64,000 nucleotides of DNA from Aporrectodea caliginosa (lineage: Eukaryota > Annelida > Clitellata > Crassiclitellata > Lumbricidae). The notes below the pieces were generated by a model that had not been told where the DNA came from, did no database searches, and saw only the letters and a program-made list of their open reading frames with translations. The position numbers were made by a program, and so were the translations under genes. Every line of letters begins with the position of its first letter. The first letter of the stretch is position 1. This document shows positions 56,001 to 64,000 of the stretch, one piece after another. The stretch lies in the NCBI GenBank assembly GCA_020284085.1, contig JACEVL010000062.1:3217110-3281109 (forward strand), given 5' to 3'.

Positions 56001-59000
56001 CCTGTCCAAGCAACTCTGACATTTGTCTATACAGTTCCACTCCATCATTAACAGAATCCACAGAATCCATACTGTCATCCATATACGTTGACTTCAATAT
56101 AGTCTGTGCAGCTAATGGAAACTGTTCACTTAGTCGTCTTGTATGCTCTTGGGCAACAAGCTGTGCCAGAAATGGTGAACAATTCACACCAAACACAACA
56201 CGTGAGAATTCATATATGGCTGGAACTTTGTTTGTGTCCATATCTCGCCACAAGAATCGGAAATAAGGCCTGTCTTTCTTGGCTATCTCAACCCGAAGGT
56301 ACATCTCGGCAACGTCACAAACCAGTGCTATTGGATTCTTACGAAATCTGAGCAAGACGTTTGTCAACTGCTGTTGCAACTTTGGACCTTGATTAATGGT
56401 CTGATTCAACGATTCACCTTTATAAGTAGCCGATGCATCAAACACGATTCTTGTCTTTGTTGTCACCTTATCAGTTCGAATTACTGGAAAGTGAGGTAAA
56501 TACCAGCATTTGTCATCTCCATTGCTCTGTTCCAGTTTATGAATGTATCCCTTACCCAAATACTGTTCGATAGTTTTGCAGTAAGCACTTTTGACTGTTT
56601 GATCTCTTTGGAGTCGCTTTTCGGTACACTCTAAACGCCTAACAGCCATGTCGTAGTTGTTTGGCAAATCTGGATGGCAATCTTTCCAAGGAATCTGCAC
56701 TTGATACCTTCCATCAGCATAACACAATGCTCTTCTTGCTTCTTGTAACAACACTCGATCATCCTGCGATAAGTCGTTGTTGCTCGATGCTGTAACTTCT
56801 TCAACCTCCCAGAACTTACGAAGTGTTGCATTTACTTCATCCACATCTTCTCGAAGAAAGTAAGTATAATTAAAGTTCGTATGAAATGCAGATTCGACTG
56901 GCGATGTCTTCCCAACACATGTCCATCCCAGTGGTGTAAGTCGGGCTATTGGCTGACCAGGCTTGCCTCGGACTTCCCTTTGAGCAAAGTGCAAATCAGC
57001 ATAATCCAAACCGATCAACATGTCAACACGACGTGTCCGAAATACTGGAAAGTTTATGCCACTAAGGTGTGGCCATTTCGCAGAATGTTTTTTCCAATTC
57101 ACAATTTCCATACTTCCAGTCACATTCTTCGTAGTATAAGCACAGATCATCATATTCACTGTTCTATCCAAACTTTGGAGTTGTACATCCACCTGCATTG
57201 TTTTAAACACCTCACGTTGTCCATTCAAAACGTTCACTGTTATCTGTTGTGCGTCAGCGACGAGACCAAGTTCAGCAGCTACATCAGCATTCAAATAGGT
57301 CTTTGTACTTCCATCATCCAACAAGGCATTCACTTGAATCGTCTTGTGACCGTTTTTCAAAATAACTGGAACAGTACGTAGCGAGCACATGTTGAAACAT
57401 GCATCATTGGAGACTAACGTTGTATCACTGCTGCCTCCCCTTTCTGCAGCTTCTGGCGATCGAGAGGTCACAGGCATTCCGATAGGACGATCTTCGTACG
57501 ATGACCTCGATGTTGCAACGACTCTGGGATTCATGCTTACGTTCCGATAACTGATTTTATCCTTGTGCAGTAGTCTGTGATGAAGTTTACTACAATTCCC
57601 CAGACCACATGGTCGACTGCGAACACAATCTTGACCAAGGTGCGTTCCTTCCAAACATCGATAACACAATTTCATTTCCTTTGCTACATTCCACCTATCA
57701 GACACATCCAGCTGCTCATACTGTTTGCATCTCCAGATTCCATGTTGACCCTGACAGAAAGCACAAGTGACCGATTCTTTCTTATACCGTCTCTGATTCA
57801 GATTCTGACCAAAATAAGACTGCGATGATGAATGCATTCTTCTGTTTGGATGAACTTTCACTTCAGAAATACCCTGCACAGTTTCATTGGCTACAGTCTG
57901 GAACTCTGCTTCTTTGAGGATCCATTCTCTCAGCGTTTCAACATCCTCAGTCCTTTGATGCTCAAATACCCAACGTTGGTAACTAGCAAGCATGCTCTCA
58001 TTCATTTTCTTGAGAAGCTTCAGATACAATGACCCATAGCACAGTTCCTCTAACCGACCAGAATCCTTCAAATTGATCACTGTAACATCTAGCAAGTCAG
58101 AAAATCTTTCTAAATCTTGAGCATTGCCGTTCCTTACCGGCTTGAAACTGTCAATCTCCTCCATCTGGATTGCAATGTGTCGTCTCACTCCACCATACTT
58201 TCGCTCCAACCGTTGCTTTGCTGCTTCATAGCTGGCTGCTGAATGACCCAAATTCTCGATGACCTTCAGAGCTTCACCAGAAAGATACTGCCGCAACTGT
58301 AGAAGTTTGTACTCAGATGACGTTGGTGCTCGATCGACACAAGCCATGAAGGAAGCTTTCCACGATTCATAATTTCTTTTATCACCCGAGAAGACTGGAA
58401 TTGATACGCGTTTCAACTGTCTCCACAGATCTTGTCCGATATGTGCACTGCCAGTATTTTCACCCGCTGCATAGTTTCGACTTTCACGTTGCCGCTGATC
58501 TAGCACATCTGAAGTGTCAAACATTCTTGTGCTTTGATGATCAATAAATGTGTCGCTTGTACGAGCTTGAACGATAGATGCTGACTGAACGAAGTCTGTT
58601 ACCTGGGTTGCACGTTGTGGACTTCCAGCGACAGATGCACCACTTGCTTCCTCATCTAACTGACGTTGAGCGAGTTTCATAGCTGATGAGAATTCAAATT
58701 CTAATGTTTCCATTTCAGTGCTCGTTTTTTCAATGTTCTGTCTGTCACCAGTCACGTTGTAGATGGTCACCAATTGTCCCATTAGCTCCATAGCTTGTTC
58801 CATACTATCTGCTAACTGTTGCTGTTTTTCGCGAATTTCCTTCCGTTCGACAACCGCATCGTCCAACAATTTTAACAGACTATGCCGACAACGGGTAAAT
58901 GTCGCCTTTGATCTGGATTTCGATAGTTTAACCAGTTCAACGTTCGTATCTTCTAGTACTTGCGTTTCGGATTCTGAACCGTCCGCCATTTTGCTTCGAT

Positions 59001-62000
59001 TAAAGTCAAAGTTTCTGCTACAATTTTCGAATTCACTACGATTCTAACGATTCGATCTATTTCTTTTATAAGAACCACGCTCTGCTACCAGAAATTGTTC
59101 GATAGGTCCATACGATTCGATAGGTTTTAAAGATTTATTAAGAAGAATTCAGCAACGTGACTACGATAGCGAACACCATGAAAACAAGAACTATATCAAA
59201 CTAAGAGTCTCAAATCAGTGACGTCATAACCTACCATAGGCTACGCATTGTCAAAGTAATGACATTTAATTAAAACTAGTCTTCTGAACACTCCCGTAGA
59301 GACAATTCATCAACAAAGCTTCAGAAATATGTTTGCTTAGAATGCTTCAGAATGCTAGCAAAAATTGGAACTTGCATGAGCTTTTGTTCTTTGTTGCAGA
59401 GGCTTATTAGGCTTTTCCTTTCCATGTACAACATTTGGAAGGAGCTTTCGATCCCAATGGAGAAAGAGGGGCATCGGTTAAGCAAATACCATATACAAAA
59501 ACTGTGTGATCCAGGATACACATAATGCAAGATTTTGCAACCTCTAATCACAATTCTAGGTCACAAAAATTTGATCACATGTGCACATGAAAAGTTAGAA
59601 TATGAGCAACAATAATCCAGAACTGAAATCTGAAACTTTATGCTCAGTTGCTGTAACGAACCAATATATTGTACATGTCCACATCACAGTGTTGCAAGTT
59701 GTAGAGGATTAACAACATTAGAACTTGGTCGCAAAACAGATACTCACCTTCCACTGGGGTAAATGTTCCAGCTTGTTCATGGTTGTCAAACATCCCAGAA
59801 TCCAACACAATTCAGCATGATAAGAAACCTAGAAGTCAAATGCCAATCATCCATACACTAAACTAAGTCCCTAAACTGGTACATGGTAAACTCCAAAAGC
59901 TCTACTTCAGATTTAAAAGTGATCTGCAGAAAACACCAAGAAAATTCACAAACCTTCTTGTTCTTGCGGACAAGACAAAATTGACTGAATTGTAAACATA
60001 GGTTGCTAAGGTCAGGTTTAGCAATGCAAGATTAGGTCATCTAACTCAAAGTAATGAAAGAATAAGAAAGGTTCTGGTAATTTATTACTTCTTATTCACA
60101 ACAGTCTTCTTGTTGAGTCTTGATCTTTTGTCTAAAGTGCATCAAGCTAACTGATTCTAACATCTGGCAAAACTTTCCTTGCTAGCTACAGTGTAATTAC
60201 GCATGCACATGAAGCTCAGAATCTAAGCCACAACTGATACTTAAATGGCTTAATTTTAAGAAAAGTGCACGTACGTCTGATTGGCGGAAGAGAATGGTTC
60301 GATCAGAATCCAATCCACAAGCCAGCAAACTTGCAGCCATGTCTAAAATGCTAGACCTTTTAGAATAAAAATCAAGAAATCAACATATATCATTGTAATA
60401 ATAATATATTACAATTAACTTAGGTCTGCAAGGTCACGTGAATCATCGAGGGATATGCATTTTGATGTAGAACATACACAATACTGCGCATAAAAAGGGA
60501 TAATGGTAACACTGCGGTTCTTGTATGGTGCATTAATTAACCAATATGGTGTGCTAAGTTACTGGTAATAGCATTGGGGATACAACACCACTTACCAGAA
60601 AAGCACATAAACAAGTCCATGCTGCACATCTATATTAAAATCAAAGGTTCTCTGTAGAGAGTGACATGGGGAGACAATCTCGTCCCCATCCCCACCCCGC
60701 ACCAAGTTAGTCGTCCCCATCCCCACCCCATCCCCGCAGGGTTTGTCCCCATCCCCGCCCCATCCCCGCAGGTTTGCTCCCCATCCCCACCCCATCCCCG
60801 CAGGTTTGCTCCCCATCCCCACCCCATCCCCGCAGGACGACATCACATTCCCCGCAAAAAGTTTACACAAATTCAAATTAAAAAATAACAGTTTTTAGCT
60901 TACAAAACTATTTGTATTGTTGACTGCATTAGTCTGTTATTATCTTATGGACAGTTTGCATTAACCAAGTCCTGACTATTTCTGACTAGTAGGCTTCAGA
61001 AACTAATAAACTCTCCTTATCAGTTCTCAAGTTCTCAACATCACCCGGGTTTATTGCCGGCTCATTCCCCATTACCGCGGTATTACCGCGAGAGTAAACC
61101 CCATTACCGCGGTATTGCCGCAATTTTGTCCCCATTACCGCGGTATTACCGCAATTGTTGTCCCCATTACCGCTGGATTTACCGCGGTTACCGCTGTTTC
61201 CCCGCGGGGAAATTCCCCATGTCACTCTCTAGTTCTCTGACCATTATCACTAGGCATAATTTCCAGTATGCCATTTTCCAAATACAATAACTTTGCTTAC
61301 CCAGTTGTGCTACTATTTGCAAAAGTTTCATTTCTAATTTTTTGCATAGTTTCTTGTTGTGTTCCTTTTCTGGAAGGAAAACTGTCAAAAATCTTGTTCT
61401 TACGTTTAAATTTACGGTTACTCAATTGTCAGGAAATTTTCAATAGCTTACATATAACAGAATATTTGGCAATACTGTGCATATATCAACTGTGCAATTC
61501 TACACCAGTCATATTATATAGCACTCAGATCCTTCAGTCCCAGCACTGGAGAACTATGGATGACAGAGGCACATAATACACAAGCAATTACATTACTTTA
61601 TTTTGTGATTTCGAGCACAGCTACTTTACCTCAGCTGTTCTGGATTCTGTGGCAGGGTTATTGAGTGCAGATCAACAATCACAATCACGACGTCATCATA
61701 TTTGTTTGCATCTTGTAGCTGTTTCCAGTGCTGAATTGCTCCCAAATAATTGCCGACATGAGGAACACCAGTCGGTTGTATACCAGACATCAAACGTGGA
61801 TTTATAGCCTCCAACTTCCCCTAAATAATTAACAGTGTTGCTATAATAATTACTTTCAGTAATCATAATAAAAGTAAATATGTCATACAGGAACTGTTGA
61901 TGACAAGGCGCATAAATTGATGGTGCATCACTACAAGTTCTTAAATCAAATCCAGGCAGCTAACAACACAACATTTCTGGCTCAGTGCCTTTCTACCTGC

Positions 62001-63209
62001 CCTAATCATCACTCAGTACCTCAAAATTTATTTAACTCCCTTGATATTCGTTTAGCCACCTACCCAAGCGATAGCAAAATTACTGCTATTTAGTGGTGCT
62101 TCAAAGAGGCTATGTAACTGCTTACTTTTTTCTATGTAGTGAAACTACTGGCCCGAATTTGAAGAAGGGTCCAGTTCGGGTGTCAGAAAAGTAGGTACTT
62201 TCTGTAACCAGAGATCAGGCAGATCCTTGGCCAGGCTTCGTTGGTTGGCTCTGCTCCATCATACATATGAGAGCTGTTTGTGCCCATTTCAGCTCAGTCA
62301 GAGCGCTTTGTTCAGCTGCTCGTTAAGATCTTCTGTTCCCTCACTTCCGTACGTCAACACAAGTGCAACGTGCACTCTCGTGTGTTAATCCATCCCTTTG
62401 GAACAATCTTCCAGCTGACATTCGAGCTGTCCCTTTAAACTCTGCTCAAGTTACTTATTCAGCTGTTAAGACACACCTATTCAGATCCCTTGTACAGCCA
62501 GGTTCTTAGCGCTTTTGACGGCTTCCTACAATGCGCTTTATAAAAGTCCAGGCAAATACATACACACAGTACTTGCTCACTTAGTTCTTTCGGCCGGGTG
62601 CGGGCCGAATCCCCGAAACGAATTTCGGCCGGATATATATAACCAATAAACATATGAATAGGCAGTATATCGAATACATCAAGGCCACGTTTGGTCTATG
62701 TCATGTTTACAATTTAACTCTGAAGAGATCGGCCGCTTTCTAGGAAACTGTTTTCGGGAAATCGGGCTTTTTGTCTATTTCAGCGTTTTCGGGGATTCGG
62801 CTCTCGGGTTGACCCCCTTTCTGCCACCAACACTCAGCGCTTTTGGCCAACAATCCCAGCCGCCGTCTTTTTATACACGAAAGTGTTTAAATTTAAATAC
62901 AACAAACACTTCAAGGAAACGGCAATCGTAATCTGGATATTTCTATAGCACAGAAACAATGCTAAAAGGAAACCAGTTCTTTCATATGAGCATAAGGTGT
63001 CCTTTTCAAAACAACACCCGGCACCCTTGATGAAATGGGCGATAATACAAGAACCTTGTAAAATAACTCTCCATTACCTTCTGCGAAGCATTTAATAAAG
63101 GCGCACGATTTGTGAAAGACTTTGGGAGAATTGTGTTTTGCTGAACTTTGCAAATTTGAGCGAGAATCCTTTGGAAACAAGGAAACCGCAATCGCTGTAA
63201 ACTGGACAT
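50070..63209 (-). CDS. WARS2: WARS2, mitochondrial tryptophanyl-tRNA synthetase (7 exons)
   Basis: Minus-strand exons, 5' to 3': 63209-63078, 61820-61630, 60356-60275, 59828-59748, 52732-52650, 51051-50933 and 50518-50070 (TGA). All phases join to 378 aa (human WARS2 is 360). The enzyme charges mitochondrial tRNA-Trp in the matrix. Residues 1-44 start [15 protein letters not shown], basic and without acidic residues: a targeting peptide. The class Ic Rossmann fold has [16 protein letters not shown] (56-71) with the HIGH-like HVGN. Further on are [30 protein letters not shown] (exon 5), [13 protein letters not shown] (exon 6) and the KMSKS loop at 244-248. Exon 1's donor and exon 2's acceptor are both phase 0, which supports the chosen N-terminus. 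Intron 4 (52733-59747) holds a full BEL/Pao element in the same orientation. Other introns hold hAT MITEs. Confidence 0.95.
50671..50741. mobile_element. palindromic TTAA mini-element, copy 2
   Basis: Diverged reverse-complement copy of 16189-16259: TCAACACTTTAA at the left, TTAAAGTGTTAA at the right, sharing AACCAATGCAGCTTGTC. The left TTAA has mutated to TCAA. Lies in WARS2 intron 6. Confidence 0.65.
51240..51730. repeat. dispersed repeat, copy 2 (paralog at 18415-18795)
   Basis: Similar to the PPP1R36 intron 5 repeat over several hundred bases. The minus strand keeps 148 open codons (51280-51726) containing [12 protein letters not shown] and [11 protein letters not shown]. Matching peptide pieces (GFKP, AKVTTVV) can be read in the other copy. 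This suggests a once-coding mobile or duplicated sequence that I cannot name. Confidence 0.55.
52069..52633. mobile_element. hAT MITE with TTTTAG/TTATTAG repeats
   Basis: Ends AAGTGTTGTTTTAG and CGAAAACAACACTA; the 8-bp duplication TGCTCAGC is exact (52061-52068, 52634-52641). Interior is rich in GTTTTAGTTATTA units on the left and GTTTTCGTTAACG on the right, as in 43413-43956. It ends 17 bases from WARS2 exon 5, on the intron 5 side, with the donor of that exon between them. Confidence 0.88.
52965..53124 (+). pseudogene. open-frame fragment interrupted by the BEL/Pao insertion
   Basis: The plus strand is open from at least 52960 through [18 protein letters not shown] and [14 protein letters not shown] up to the BEL target CTCCC. 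When the element is skipped, it runs on for about 15 codons after 59290 to a stop. Part of it (ACAACTTCCAGCAA, GATGCCTCCAAA) recurs split around the LINE at 49485-49845. Identity unknown; it may be an older repeat. Confidence 0.35.
53125..53321 (-). repeat. BEL/Pao 3' LTR
   Basis: 197 bp, begins TGTTCGATAGG and ends TCTTCTGAACA on the plus strand. Contains TGACGTCA-like TGACGTCATAACC near 53249. Two bases longer than the other LTR. Confidence 0.95.
53322..53333 (-). other. polypurine tract
   Basis: The minus strand reads AAAGGGGAGGA directly against the start of the 3' LTR. This is the expected place and composition of the plus-strand primer for an LTR retrotransposon. Confidence 0.85.
53467..58989 (-). 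CDS. BEL/Pao Gag-Pol polyprotein, intact
   Basis: One frame of 1,840 codons. In order: coiled-coil-like N-terminus (35-115); DUF1759 gag region (about 190-365); zinc knuckles at 409-421 (C-x2-C-x3-H-x4-C) and 442-455 (C-x2-C-x4-H-x4-C); retropepsin of the DUF1758 type with LLDDGS at 556-561; reverse transcriptase with YMDD at 969-972; the Peptidase_A17-annotated region and RNase H with FADAS at 1147-1151 and WSDS at 1221; integrase zinc region H-x-x-x-H...C-x-x-C (about 1469-1508); integrase core with D1543, D1607 (SDNG) and E1657; DUF5641 C-terminal domain (about 1735-1832). All catalytic positions are present and no stop or frameshift occurs, so the copy may be active. The protease has DDG where D-S/T-G is usual, to be noted. 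[10 protein letters not shown] at 58989 is the first ATG after the primer site. Confidence 0.97.
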   Translation of the reverse strand: MADGSESETQVLEDTNVELVKLSKSRSKATFTRCRHSLLKLLDDAVVERKEIREKQQQLADSMEQAMELMGQLVTIYNVTGDRQNIEKTSTEMETLEFEFSSAMKLAQRQLDEEASGASVAGSPQRATQVTDFVQSASIVQARTSDTFIDHQSTRMFDTSDVLDQRQRESRNYAAGENTGSAHIGQDLWRQLKRVSIPVFSGDKRNYESWKASFMACVDRAPTSSEYKLLQLRQYLSGEALKVIENLGHSAASYEAAKQRLERKYGGVRRHIAIQMEEIDSFKPVRNGNAQDLERFSDLLDVTVINLKDSGRLEELCYGSLYLKLLKKMNESMLASYQRWVFEHQRTEDVETLREWILKEAEFQTVANETVQGISEVKVHPNRRMHSSSQSYFGQNLNQRRYKKESVTCAFCQGQHGIWRCKQYEQLDVSDRWNVAKEMKLCYRCLEGTHLGQDCVRSRPCGLGNCSKLHHRLLHKDKISYRNVSMNPRVVATSRSSYEDRPIGMPVTSRSPEAAERGGSSDTTLVSNDACFNMCSLRTVPVILKNGHKTIQVNALLDDGSTKTYLNADVAAELGLVADAQQITVNVLNGQREVFKTMQVDVQLQSLDRTVNMMICAYTTKNVTGSMEIVNWKKHSAKWPHLSGINFPVFRTRRVDMLIGLDYADLHFAQREVRGKPGQPIARLTPLGWTCVGKTSPVESAFHTNFNYTYFLREDVDEVNATLRKFWEVEEVTASSNNDLSQDDRVLLQEARRALCYADGRYQVQIPWKDCHPDLPNNYDMAVRRLECTEKRLQRDQTVKSAYCKTIEQYLGKGYIHKLEQSNGDDKCWYLPHFPVIRTDKVTTKTRIVFDASATYKGESLNQTINQGPKLQQQLTNVLLRFRKNPIALVCDVAEMYLRVEIAKKDRPYFRFLWRDMDTNKVPAIYEFSRVVFGVNCSPFLAQLVAQEHTRRLSEQFPLAAQTILKSTYMDDSMDSVDSVNDGVELYRQMSELLGQADMHARKWLSNSDEVLKNVPPEDQVTEMEIEGDQMYGAKTLGVIWLAHEDVFTFQFKPVEDGFVCSKRNVLKKVASLFDPLGFLAPYIVRAKILLQKMWSCGLDWDHPLDIELKAEVMDWFSELVNVSRIQVPRCLRLQNEKLLSMSLHVFADASTDAYAAVAYARCVYESGCISSQFVCSKTKVAPLTSTSVPRLELMAAVLALRLGTNIAIPLDIKLSSITFWSDSMNVLHWIRGRSRAYKPFVANRIGEIQMSTNPDQWRHIRSEQNPADLASRGLTASRLVSETLWWNGPEFLQTSDDNWPICPMEPVNDISCERRKADRHKDLTSTFLTINNSVVNLEDRLNPDRYSDWRRLIRVQSWVLRFINNCRLEKQERSHGELQCEEIKDSEILLIKACQQEAFSEEYRALLQKKVLPASSKLLVLNPQLDEDGLMRSNSRLVNAEVLPYDTRYPIILPRRHGITRLIVKCEHERGAHVCGTNHVLSELSKRYWILSAREAIREWETMCMTCKRRTTKSATQIMAPLPTGRLKLPSPLRSFVHTALDFAGPFLTIRGRGRCREKRYLCLFTCMTTRAVHLEIAYGLDTDSFLKAFFRFVNRRGWPEELTSDNGRNFVGANRELQELITNLDQHKILKSTVSHNLKWNFNPPAAPHFGGVFEIMIKAAKRAITAILGNAEVGDEELTSAFIGAEALMNSRPLTYQSANPHDIAPLTPSHFLHGELGRRAAPVPVDEIHHPRQRWRRVQELIRHFWCRWMQEWLPGLGSRKKWHSSKREFHVGDVVLVVSSDTARGSWPLGRIVSVHPGHDGHVRVVKVRIGETVFTRPINSLCPLEFSDDRNSDN
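59073..59090 (-). other. primer binding site, tRNA-iMet-like
   Basis: The minus strand reads TGGTAGCAGAGCGTGGTT, 5 bases after the 5' LTR. It matches the complement of the 3' end of animal initiator tRNA-Met (TGGTAGCAGAGGATGGTT) with two mismatches. Confidence 0.8.
59096..59290 (-). repeat. BEL/Pao 5' LTR
   Basis: 195 bp, otherwise the same sequence as 53125-53321. Transcription of the element should start here on the minus strand. I did not see a clear TATA box. Confidence 0.95.
60655..61231. mobile_element. GC-rich hAT MITE with internal minisatellites
   Basis: Ends TAGAGAGTGACATGGGGA and TCCCCATGTCACTCTCTA; the 8-bp duplication GTTCTCTG is exact (60647-60654, 61232-61239). The left interior is an array of CCCCATCCCCGCAGG-like units (60690-60850). 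The right interior is CCCCATTACCGCGGTATTACCG-type units, written here only in outline. The long Gly/Trp and Asn/Gly frames are artefacts. Lies in WARS2 intron 2. Confidence 0.92.
62240..62575 (+). mobile_element. LINE 3' end fragment
   Basis: Decayed CR1-type C-terminus in the plus strand (pieces such as [11 protein letters not shown], then [12 protein letters not shown] in shifted frames). It is followed by CAATGCGCTTTATAAAAG and (CATA)n. In WARS2 intron 1. Confidence 0.6.
62597..62812. repeat. inverted repeat around CCGAATCCCCGAAA
   Basis: GGGCCGAATCCCCGAAAC (about 62603-62620) is matched in inverse by TTTTCGGGGATTCGGCTC (about 62788-62805). It may be a MITE; the target duplication was not resolved. 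In WARS2 intron 1. Confidence 0.45.
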
Positions 63210-63479
63210 GATTTCTCAGAAGCAAATCGGCCAAAGATTTTTGTAAAGCGTTGAAGCAGCGTCTAAACTTTTGTAGAACTATCACTTGCTATGTATTGGA
63301 ACCTGGAGTACTTCGTTATACAGTAGATACAATAACTGTCTGCGGAAGATTGTTTCACGAACCATTAGTTTTATTTGTAAAAATAATTCTTCTTTGTTAT
63401 CATTGCGTGGAATTAGTTTTACCATTAGGACAGCATCTTGCTTTATAAGCACGGGAGCACCACTGGTGGAGACTAATTA

Positions 63480-63780
63480 AAGTATTATATATAGCAGTGT
63501 TGTTCAATATAAATTGAAGTACATGTAATTGAATTACAATTTTTGTAATTGTAATAGAATTACATTTTAAGTCCAGTAATTGTAATTGTATTTCAATTAC
63601 AATACTGCATGTAATTTGTAATTGAATGAAGTGTAAATTTATTAGTGTACTTTCATAATGTCAGCCCTTCTGGGCCTCCTTGTAGCCAGTACATGTCAAA
63701 CCGTTGCCTTACTGTTTCATTGTTCGTTTTTCTCTTCTGATGGTTACAGAAATAAATGATTGATGATTGATTGATTAAGA
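63480..63780 (+). mobile_element. TAATTG-rich tract and LINE-like tail
   Basis: 63500-63640 is rich in GTAATTGTAATTGAATT. 63655-63780 ends TGGTTACAGAAATAAATGATTG with (GATT)n, like a retroposon 3' end. Upstream of the WARS2 start codon (63209), on the side of its promoter. Confidence 0.45.
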
Positions 63781-64000
63781 TGCTAGCCTGCTGGGTTGAC
63801 CGGGACCACCCGTTTAATTGAATATAAAACTGCTCTGCATTATGATTGCATGGCAACATAATTGTCAACATTATTCTATCCTTACACGGTTACACCCCTC
63901 TTACAATCTTACAGCACGCTTTGAACCCAAGGCAATGGCTGACCATCACTATCAGACTATCCATGCAGCCATGCACTCATTCTTAGCTAGCTTACTGCAG
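63781..64000. other. no gene recognised
   Basis: Ordinary non-coding sequence to the window end. The WARS2 promoter is expected between 63210 and about 63500; I saw no clear core elements. Confidence 0.4.

Larger units (their letters stand above)
53125..59290 (-). mobile_element. full-length BEL/Pao LTR retrotransposon
   Basis: 6,166 bp with two LTRs (53125-53321 and 59096-59290), TG...CA ends and a perfect 5-bp target duplication CTCCC (53120-53124, 59291-59295). The LTRs differ only by a 2-bp indel as far as I can compare (AACTAAAGTC versus AACTAGTC), so the insertion is recent. On its coding (minus) strand the order is 5' LTR, tRNA-iMet-like primer site, one uninterrupted gag-pol frame, polypurine tract and 3' LTR. 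No env frame. It sits in WARS2 intron 4 in the same transcriptional direction as WARS2, so its poly(A) signals could in principle truncate WARS2 transcripts. Confidence 0.97.

Noticed and set aside
56881..57381. 166-codon plus-strand frame within the BEL/Pao element
   Set aside because: Antisense shadow of the Gag-Pol frame, as are the other plus-strand frames between 53870 and 59047.
60592..61225. Gly/Trp-rich and Asn/Gly-rich minus-strand frames
   Set aside because: They translate minisatellites inside a hAT MITE.

Overview
This is eukaryotic (metazoan) nuclear DNA. It has GT-AG introns, a neuroglobin/globin-X-type gene, a ciliary/sperm gene, SINEs, LINE tails, hAT, piggyBac and Helitron-like elements, and a BEL/Pao retrotransposon. 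The repeat spectrum (many CR1-like LINE tails ending in a 'GGCGCTATATAAATG' type motif, frequent TAGGCCTA words) suggests a marine invertebrate such as an ambulacrarian or lophotrochozoan. The species cannot be fixed from sequence alone.

Three host genes were rebuilt exon by exon; every join keeps the reading frame. (1) PPP1R36 (+), 14590-27926: 16 exons, 403 codons including the stop, with only a short N-terminal exon unseen. (2) A globin (+), 41139-49119: three exons, 279 aa, with introns at the ancestral globin positions B12.2 and G7.0, a long basic N-terminal extension and a His-rich C-terminal tail. (3) WARS2, mitochondrial tryptophanyl-tRNA synthetase (-), 63209-50070: seven exons, 378 aa, complete from a predicted targeting peptide to the stop. 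Globin and WARS2 are convergent. A possible RFX X-box lies 1.6 kb before the first PPP1R36 exon seen.

Layout: 1-14.5 kb is gene-poor, made of LINE 3' fragments, microsatellites, one hAT and one piggyBac MITE. 14.6-28 kb is PPP1R36. 28.5-32 kb holds a tandem Helentron-like cluster and LINE debris. 32.3-37.2 kb is a 27-bp satellite of about 165 units with a higher-order structure, broken by a dimeric SINE. 38-41 kb is unassigned. 41-49 kb is globin, whose introns carry five hAT elements; one pair is nested and itself splits an RTE-like LINE. 50-63 kb is WARS2, with a structurally complete 6.2-kb BEL/Pao element in intron 4 and further hAT MITEs in other introns.

The most notable items are the near-pristine BEL/Pao element in sense orientation inside WARS2; at least nine hAT elements or fragments, eight of them with recognisable 8-bp target duplications; a pair of about 70-bp palindromic TTAA elements; a SINE dimer that moved as one unit; and the palindromic 27-bp satellite.
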